Positions 58,839 through 64,000 of a DNA stretch of 64,000 bases are shown here, piece by piece (within the stretch, counting starts at the first letter, position 1; each line of letters starts with the position of its first letter). The translations under genes and the position numbers were made by a program. The DNA is from Pelagibacterales bacterium SAG-MED43 (lineage in GTDB: Bacteria > Pseudomonadota > Alphaproteobacteria > Pelagibacterales > Pelagibacteraceae). The stretch covers positions 1-64,000 of the forward strand of contig JACWEK010000002.1 in NCBI GenBank assembly GCA_014653535.1, given 5' to 3'. The notes beneath the pieces are model-generated. The model ran no database searches. It worked only from the letters and a program-made list of their open reading frames with translations, and was not told the origin of the DNA.

Positions 58839-59714
58839 ATGTCTGTTTTAGTTAACAAAAATACAAAAGTAATCTGTCAAGGCTTTACAGGTGCACATGG
58901 TACTTTCCATTCTGAACAAGCAATTAAATATGGAACTAATTTAGTTGGTGGTGTGACTCCAAAAAAGGGAGGTCAAAAACACTTAGGTAGACCTGTTTTT
59001 AATACCGTTATTGAGGCAAAAGATAGTGTTGGTGCAGATTCATCAATGATTTATGTGCCTGCTAAATTTGCTGCAGCTGCAATTATAGAAGCGATAGAAG
59101 CATCAATAGAATTAATTGTTTGTATCACTGAAGGTATTCCAGTTCAGGATATGCTTAAAGTAAAGCAAAAATTAAATAATTCAAAAAGTAGATTGATTGG
59201 ACCAAATTGCCCAGGAATAATTACTCCAGATGAATGTAAAATTGGAATTATGCCAGGAAATATTCATAAAAGAGGATCAGTTGGGATTGTATCAAGATCT
59301 GGAACTCTTACTTACGAGGCGGTAGCACAAACGACCGAGAATGGCTTAGGTCAATCAACCTGTATTGGTATTGGAGGTGATCCAATTAATGGAACAAATT
59401 TTATTGATTGTTTAGATTTATTTTTAAATGATGAAGAGACAGAGTCTATTTTGATGATAGGAGAAATTGGAGGTACAACTGAAGAAGAAGCTGCAGAATT
59501 TGTTAAAAATCATAAAATCAAAAAACCAATAGTTGGTTTTATTGCTGGGATTACAGCTCCTCCTGGACGTAGGATGGGTCACGCAGGAGCTATTATTTCA
59601 GGAGGAAAAGGTGGTGCTGAAGATAAGATTAAGAAAATGGAAGAATCTGGCATTACAGTCGCAAAATCGCCTTCAATAATTGGAAAAACTTTATTTAATA
59701 AATTGTCAAATTGA
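58839..59714 (+). CDS. sucD: Succinyl-CoA synthetase alpha subunit
   Basis: A 291-residue subunit with CoA-binding [20 protein letters not shown] near residue 17, [14 protein letters not shown] near 118 and the phosphorylated His in [16 protein letters not shown] near 245. Normal length and placement after sucC. Confidence 0.97.
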   Translation: MSVLVNKNTKVICQGFTGAHGTFHSEQAIKYGTNLVGGVTPKKGGQKHLGRPVFNTVIEAKDSVGADSSMIYVPAKFAAAAIIEAIEASIELIVCITEGIPVQDMLKVKQKLNNSKSRLIGPNCPGIITPDECKIGIMPGNIHKRGSVGIVSRSGTLTYEAVAQTTENGLGQSTCIGIGGDPINGTNFIDCLDLFLNDEETESILMIGEIGGTTEEEAAEFVKNHKIKKPIVGFIAGITAPPGRRMGHAGAIISGGKGGAEDKIKKMEESGITVAKSPSIIGKTLFNKLSN

Positions 59715-59748
59715 AAAATAAAATTAGTGGACTATATTAAATAAATAG

Positions 59749-62658
59749 ATGTCAGCATCAAAAAATCTTGAGTATAAAAAAACTTCATTTTTAAATAAAT
59801 CGAATAGCGCATTTATTGAGCAAATGTATCTTAGGTTTATAAAAAGTGATCCAGATTTACCAGATAGCTGGAAAGATTATTTTGAAGAAATTGGAGATGA
59901 AATAAATATCATTGCAAAGGAAATTAACGGTCCTTCGTGGGGGCCAAAAAAAAACAAAATAGATATTGATGAACTTCAAAGAAAGATGGATCAAGGAGAT
60001 CAATATTCTGATGAAATTTCTGAAAACATTAATATTACTGACGCAAAATCTTTTAGATCAAATGAATACTCAATAAAAGCTGTTTCAATGATTAGATCGT
60101 ATAGACAAAGAGGACACCTTATTGCTAAATTAGATCCACTTAATTTATTAAAATCAGATTATTTAGATGAATTGCACCCAGAGTCTTTTGGTTTTAAAAA
60201 AGAAGATTATAAAAGAAAAATTTATTTAGGAGGAATTACTAACAAACAGTCTTCTAGTATTATTGAAATATTAAAATTCCTTAAAAAAACTTATTGTGGA
60301 CCAATTGGGTATGAATACATGCATATATCAAATCCTACAGAAAGAAAATGGTTTAGAGACAGAATAGAGTTGTCTCAAGATAATTTAAATTTTACGAAAA
60401 ATGGAAAACAAGCGATTTTAAATAAACTAATTCAAGCTGAGGGTTTTGAAAAATTTCTTCATACAAAATATGTTGGAACAAAAAGATTTGGATTAGACGG
60501 AGGAGAAAGTTTAATACCTGCATTAGAACAAATAATAAAAATCAGTAGTCAGTCACAGGTAAAAGAAGTTAAAATTGGAATGTCTCACAGAGGAAGATTA
60601 AATGTTTTAGCCAATGTGTTGCAAAAATCATATAAAAGAATATTCAATGAATTTGCTGGAGAAATTGGTATTTCATCAGATGAAGGTGCAGGAGATGTAA
60701 AGTATCATTTAGGGGCATCGTCTAATAGAGAGTTTGATGGAAATTCAGTTCATGTTAGTTTAACTGATAATCCCTCACACTTAGAGGCTGTTAATCCAGT
60801 TGTACTTGGTCAAACAAGAGCTAAACAATATTTCCATAAGGATAAAGATAGAAATAAGGTAATTCCAATATTAATTCATGGTGATGCTGCTTTTGCAGGC
60901 CAAGGTGTTGTAGCTGAATGTTTTGCAATGTCTGGATTACCTGGTCACAACACTGGTGGTACAATTCACATAATAATTAATAATCAGATAGGGTTTACTA
61001 CTAGTCCGAGGTTTGCTAGGTCCTCCCCATACCCCTCCGATGTAGCAAAAATGGTTGATGCTCCAATAATTCATGCAAATGGAGATGATCCAGAGGCAGT
61101 AGTTTATGCTGCTAGAATAGCAACAGAGTTTAGATTGAAGTTTAATAGAGATGTGGTTGTAGATTTAATTTGCTACAGAAGATTTGGTCATAACGAAGGA
61201 GACGAACCATCTTTTACTCAACCTTTAATGTATAAAAAAATTAGATCTCATCCTTCAACAACAAAAGTTTATGGAAATAAACTTGTAGATGAAAATGTTA
61301 TATCAAATAAGAATTTAGATAACTCAATTAAGACTTTTAAAAATTTGCTTGATGAGCAATTTAAAAATGCAAAAGATTATAAACCAAAAATTGCTTGGTT
61401 TGAAGGCACGTGGTCAGCTTATAAACCAGAAAAAGGGAAAGACAAAAGAGGAATAACTGGAGCAGACATTAAAAAACTCTTAGAAATTTCAGAAAAGATA
61501 AATTTATTACCAGATAATTTAAATTTACATAAAACAATTGTCAAAATATTCAACAACAGAAGAGAGGCCGTAAAGAAAGGAGATTGTATCGACTGGTCTA
61601 CAGCCGAAGCTCTGGCATTTGGATCTCTATTAGAAGAGGGATATCCGGTAAGATTAGTTGGTCAAGACTCGGGCAGAGGAACTTTTAGTCAAAGACACTC
61701 TGTATTAAGAAATCAAAAAGATAATAGTCGGTATGTTCCCCTTAATAATATTTCAAATAACCAAAAACAATTTGAAGTGGTTGATAGTTTTTTATCTGAA
61801 TTAGCTGTTCTAGGATTTGAATATGGTTATAGTTTAGTTGAACCAAATACTCTTTCACTATGGGAAGCTCAATTTGGAGATTTTGCAAACGGTGCTCAGG
61901 TTGTTATTGATCAATTTATTGCATCAGGGGAAAGAAAATGGAGAAGAGCTTCTGGATTAATAATGTTATTGCCACATGGTTACGAAGGACAAGGTCCAGA
62001 ACATTCATCAGCTAGATTGGAAAGATTTTTACAGTTGTGTTCTAATGATAATATGCAAGTTATGAATTGTACAACACCTGCAAACTATTTTCATGCTTTG
62101 AGAAGACAAATGCATAGAGATTTTAGAAAACCATTAATTATGATGACACCAAAATCATTACTCAGAAACAAATATTGTGTTTCAAATTTAGAGGATTTCA
62201 GTAAAACGAATTCCTTTCATAGAGTACTTTGGGATCATTCGATTGATCCAAAAACTAAAGGTTTTATCAAATTGAAAAAAAGTTCTGAAATTAAAAGAGT
62301 AATTATGTGTTCAGGTAAAGTTTACTTTGATTTATTAGAAGCCAGAGAAAAATTGAAAAAAAATGATGTTATATTATTTAGAATAGAACAACTCTACCCA
62401 TTCCCAGCAAAGACTCTTGTTAAAGAGCTTAAGCCATATGCAAAAAGTGCTAAATTTTTTTGGTGCCAAGAAGAGCCTAAAAATATGGGTGCATGGTTTT
62501 CAGTTAGAGATTATATCCAATGGACATTAGATAATATTAAAGCTAATAATAACGAAATTTCTTATATAGGAAGAAGTCCGGATGCATCCCCAGCAACAGG
62601 TTATGCTAAAAGGCACATTTCTCAACAACAAGAAATTATTAAAAAAGTGTTTGAATAA
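59749..62658 (+). CDS. sucA: 2-oxoglutarate dehydrogenase E1 component
   Basis: A 969-residue thiamine-diphosphate enzyme that decarboxylates 2-oxoglutarate. The N-terminal E2-binding segment is [34 protein letters not shown] lies near residue 280, the TPP motif [10 protein letters not shown] with GFTTSP near 377-420, and the C-terminal transketolase half with [20 protein letters not shown] near 745. Full length for the family. sucB follows four bases later. Confidence 0.98.
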   Translation: MSASKNLEYKKTSFLNKSNSAFIEQMYLRFIKSDPDLPDSWKDYFEEIGDEINIIAKEINGPSWGPKKNKIDIDELQRKMDQGDQYSDEISENINITDAKSFRSNEYSIKAVSMIRSYRQRGHLIAKLDPLNLLKSDYLDELHPESFGFKKEDYKRKIYLGGITNKQSSSIIEILKFLKKTYCGPIGYEYMHISNPTERKWFRDRIELSQDNLNFTKNGKQAILNKLIQAEGFEKFLHTKYVGTKRFGLDGGESLIPALEQIIKISSQSQVKEVKIGMSHRGRLNVLANVLQKSYKRIFNEFAGEIGISSDEGAGDVKYHLGASSNREFDGNSVHVSLTDNPSHLEAVNPVVLGQTRAKQYFHKDKDRNKVIPILIHGDAAFAGQGVVAECFAMSGLPGHNTGGTIHIIINNQIGFTTSPRFARSSPYPSDVAKMVDAPIIHANGDDPEAVVYAARIATEFRLKFNRDVVVDLICYRRFGHNEGDEPSFTQPLMYKKIRSHPSTTKVYGNKLVDENVISNKNLDNSIKTFKNLLDEQFKNAKDYKPKIAWFEGTWSAYKPEKGKDKRGITGADIKKLLEISEKINLLPDNLNLHKTIVKIFNNRREAVKKGDCIDWSTAEALAFGSLLEEGYPVRLVGQDSGRGTFSQRHSVLRNQKDNSRYVPLNNISNNQKQFEVVDSFLSELAVLGFEYGYSLVEPNTLSLWEAQFGDFANGAQVVIDQFIASGERKWRRASGLIMLLPHGYEGQGPEHSSARLERFLQLCSNDNMQVMNCTTPANYFHALRRQMHRDFRKPLIMMTPKSLLRNKYCVSNLEDFSKTNSFHRVLWDHSIDPKTKGFIKLKKSSEIKRVIMCSGKVYFDLLEAREKLKKNDVILFRIEQLYPFPAKTLVKELKPYAKSAKFFWCQEEPKNMGAWFSVRDYIQWTLDNIKANNNEISYIGRSPDASPATGYAKRHISQQQEIIKKVFE

Positions 62659-62662
62659 AATA

Positions 62663-63955
62663 ATGATTGAAAAAATTATAGTTCCGGTTTTGGGGGAAAG
62701 CATTACAGAAGCAACTGTTTCTAAATGGTTAAAAAATGAAGGTGAAAGTGTTGAAGCAGATGAACCTATTGTAGAATTAGAGACAGATAAAGTAAATTTA
62801 GAAGTACCGTCACCAATTAGTGGTATTTTATCAGAAATAAATTCAAAAGATGGGATGGTAGTAGAAGTAGGGGCTTTACTTGGCTCAGTATCAGAAAATG
62901 GAACCGACTCAATTAAAAAGAAAGAAATAAAAAAAATTGAAACAACTCAAGTAGAAAATAATATTGTAAATTTAGAAGTTTCAACAAAAGAACCTAGAGT
63001 TTTTGATGAAAAATTGGATGAGAAAATCTCAGCTGAAGAACCATTAATTTTACAAAATGAGATAAAAGAAGAACCGGACCTAGAAATTAAACAAGAAAAT
63101 CAAATCTTGTCTCCTGCGGTTAGAAAAATTGTTGCTGAAAATAAAATTGATATTCAATCTATTAAAGGCACAGGTAAAGATGGAAGAATTTTAAAAGGTG
63201 ATCTAATAAGCCTTATGGGAGTTAACCCTCAACCCTCTGAAAGAAAAATTCAATATGGTCCAGAGGAAAAAATTAAAATGACTAGATTGAGACAAACAAT
63301 TGCTAAAAGATTAAAGCAAGCTCAAGAAAATGCTGCCTTACTAACAACTTTTAATGAAGTTGATATGTTTAACATCATGGAAATGCGAAAAGAAAACCAA
63401 GAAGATTTTCAGAGTAGATATGGAACTAAATTAGGTTTTATGTCTTTTTTTGTTAAAGCATGTATAGTTGCACTTAAATCCTTTCCAGCAATAAATGCCG
63501 AGATTGATGGTGAGAATATTATTTATAAGAATTATTATAATATTAGTTTTGCAGTTGGAACTGATAAAGGGTTGGTTGTTCCAGTTTTAAAGAATGCAGA
63601 TGAATTATCCTTTGCTGATATTGAAAAAAATATTAAAAAAATTTCAGAAAAAGCAAAAGATGGAAAATTGATAATTGAAGATCTCCAAGGTGGAACATTC
63701 ACTATAAGTAATGGTGGTGTATATGGATCAATGCTATCAACACCAATTTTAAATTTACCTCAATCTGGCGTTCTTGGAATGCACAATATAGTTGAAAGAC
63801 CAGTTGTAGTTGATGGAGAGATTAAAATAAGACCGATAATGTATTTGGCTTTATCTTATGATCATAGAATTATAGATGGAAAAGAGTCTGTTTCTTTTTT
63901 AAAGATGGTTAAAGAAAACTTAGAAGATCCAAGAAGGTTATTTTTAGATATTTAG
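62663..63955 (+). CDS. sucB: Dihydrolipoyl succinyltransferase (2-oxoglutarate dehydrogenase E2)
   Basis: A 430-residue E2 core. The lipoyl Lys is in [14 protein letters not shown] (Lys near residue 43), the E1/E3-binding domain starts at [14 protein letters not shown] near 152 and the catalytic His-Asp motif [13 protein letters not shown] lies near 400. A charged linker of about 75 residues joins lipoyl and binding domains. The start is the ATG giving [13 protein letters not shown]; an upstream ATG lies inside sucA. Confidence 0.97.
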   Translation: MIEKIIVPVLGESITEATVSKWLKNEGESVEADEPIVELETDKVNLEVPSPISGILSEINSKDGMVVEVGALLGSVSENGTDSIKKKEIKKIETTQVENNIVNLEVSTKEPRVFDEKLDEKISAEEPLILQNEIKEEPDLEIKQENQILSPAVRKIVAENKIDIQSIKGTGKDGRILKGDLISLMGVNPQPSERKIQYGPEEKIKMTRLRQTIAKRLKQAQENAALLTTFNEVDMFNIMEMRKENQEDFQSRYGTKLGFMSFFVKACIVALKSFPAINAEIDGENIIYKNYYNISFAVGTDKGLVVPVLKNADELSFADIEKNIKKISEKAKDGKLIIEDLQGGTFTISNGGVYGSMLSTPILNLPQSGVLGMHNIVERPVVVDGEIKIRPIMYLALSYDHRIIDGKESVSFLKMVKENLEDPRRLFLDI

Positions 63956-64000
63956 ATGTCAGAGAAATTTCAAGCAGTTGTAATTGGTGGTGGGCCAGGT
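63956..64000 (+). CDS. lpdA: Dihydrolipoamide dehydrogenase (start only, cut by window)
   Basis: Fifteen codons begin directly after the sucB stop (TAGATG) and read MSEKFQAVVIGGGPG, the FAD-binding N-terminus of the flavoprotein disulfide reductase family. Its position after sucAB makes E3 of the 2-oxoglutarate complex the natural reading. Nothing more can be seen. Confidence 0.75.
   Translation, partial: MSEKFQAVVIGGGPG

Overview
The window looks like a chromosome segment of a SAR11 / Candidatus Pelagibacter-type marine alphaproteobacterium. The DNA is very AT-rich and genes are separated by a few bases or overlap. Gene content matches that group: a DMSP demethylation cluster (dmdC-dmdB-hydrolase-dmdA), TRAP transport with 2-hydroxy-acid enzymes, an IalB-family protein, and an alphaproteobacterial sdh-mdh-suc order. 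No insertion sequence, phage gene, CRISPR array, tRNA or rRNA was seen, and no gene-free stretch exceeds about 170 bases.

Layout. 1-4285 (minus strand): acetyl-CoA synthetase (3' end outside the window), an EVE-domain protein, a secreted hydrolase and tsaD. 4325-8174: hemC, hemD, an MscS channel, a YggT protein and folD. 8212-9361: two small proteins and an FkbM-type methyltransferase. 9370-14706: a compact light/DNA-repair neighbourhood with a PQQ-type sugar dehydrogenase, an ABM-fold protein, a short-chain dehydrogenase-like protein, a cryptochrome/photolyase-related protein, a DUF2256 zinc-ribbon peptide, an ArfA-like peptide, a small membrane protein and a second photolyase-like protein whose flavin domain lies first. 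14713-19588: argG, an IalB-like protein, an aldo/keto reductase, a Bax inhibitor-1 protein, a DUF2794 protein, YciB and HspQ. 19753-23863: cytochrome c maturation genes ccmC, D, E, F, G and H (ccmA, B and I are not here), followed by a PagL-like outer-membrane protein.

24400-34889 reads as one metabolic locus: two tandem FMN 2-hydroxy-acid oxidases, an aminotransferase, an FAD-linked D-2-hydroxy-acid dehydrogenase, an NAD(P)-linked 2-hydroxy-acid dehydrogenase, a three-gene TRAP transporter with a terminator after the binding protein, and an amidase. After several transport and hydrolase genes come ftsY-dapF (minus strand) divergent from ffh-rpsP-trmD-rplS, then leuCDB. The dmd cluster (45615-50887) follows. 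The window closes with asd-sdhCDAB, mmsA, mdh, sucCD, sucAB and the first codons of a dihydrolipoamide dehydrogenase, a nearly complete lower TCA-cycle block.

Points most worth a second look: a four-helix structured RNA between the dapF/ffh promoter region and the ffh start; a photolyase-like protein with apparently permuted domains inside a light-response cluster; a succinate dehydrogenase whose two membrane subunits both lack the histidines that bind heme b in E. coli; and a 45-residue ArfA-like peptide. All calls come from reading the sequence and from family knowledge; no database search was made.
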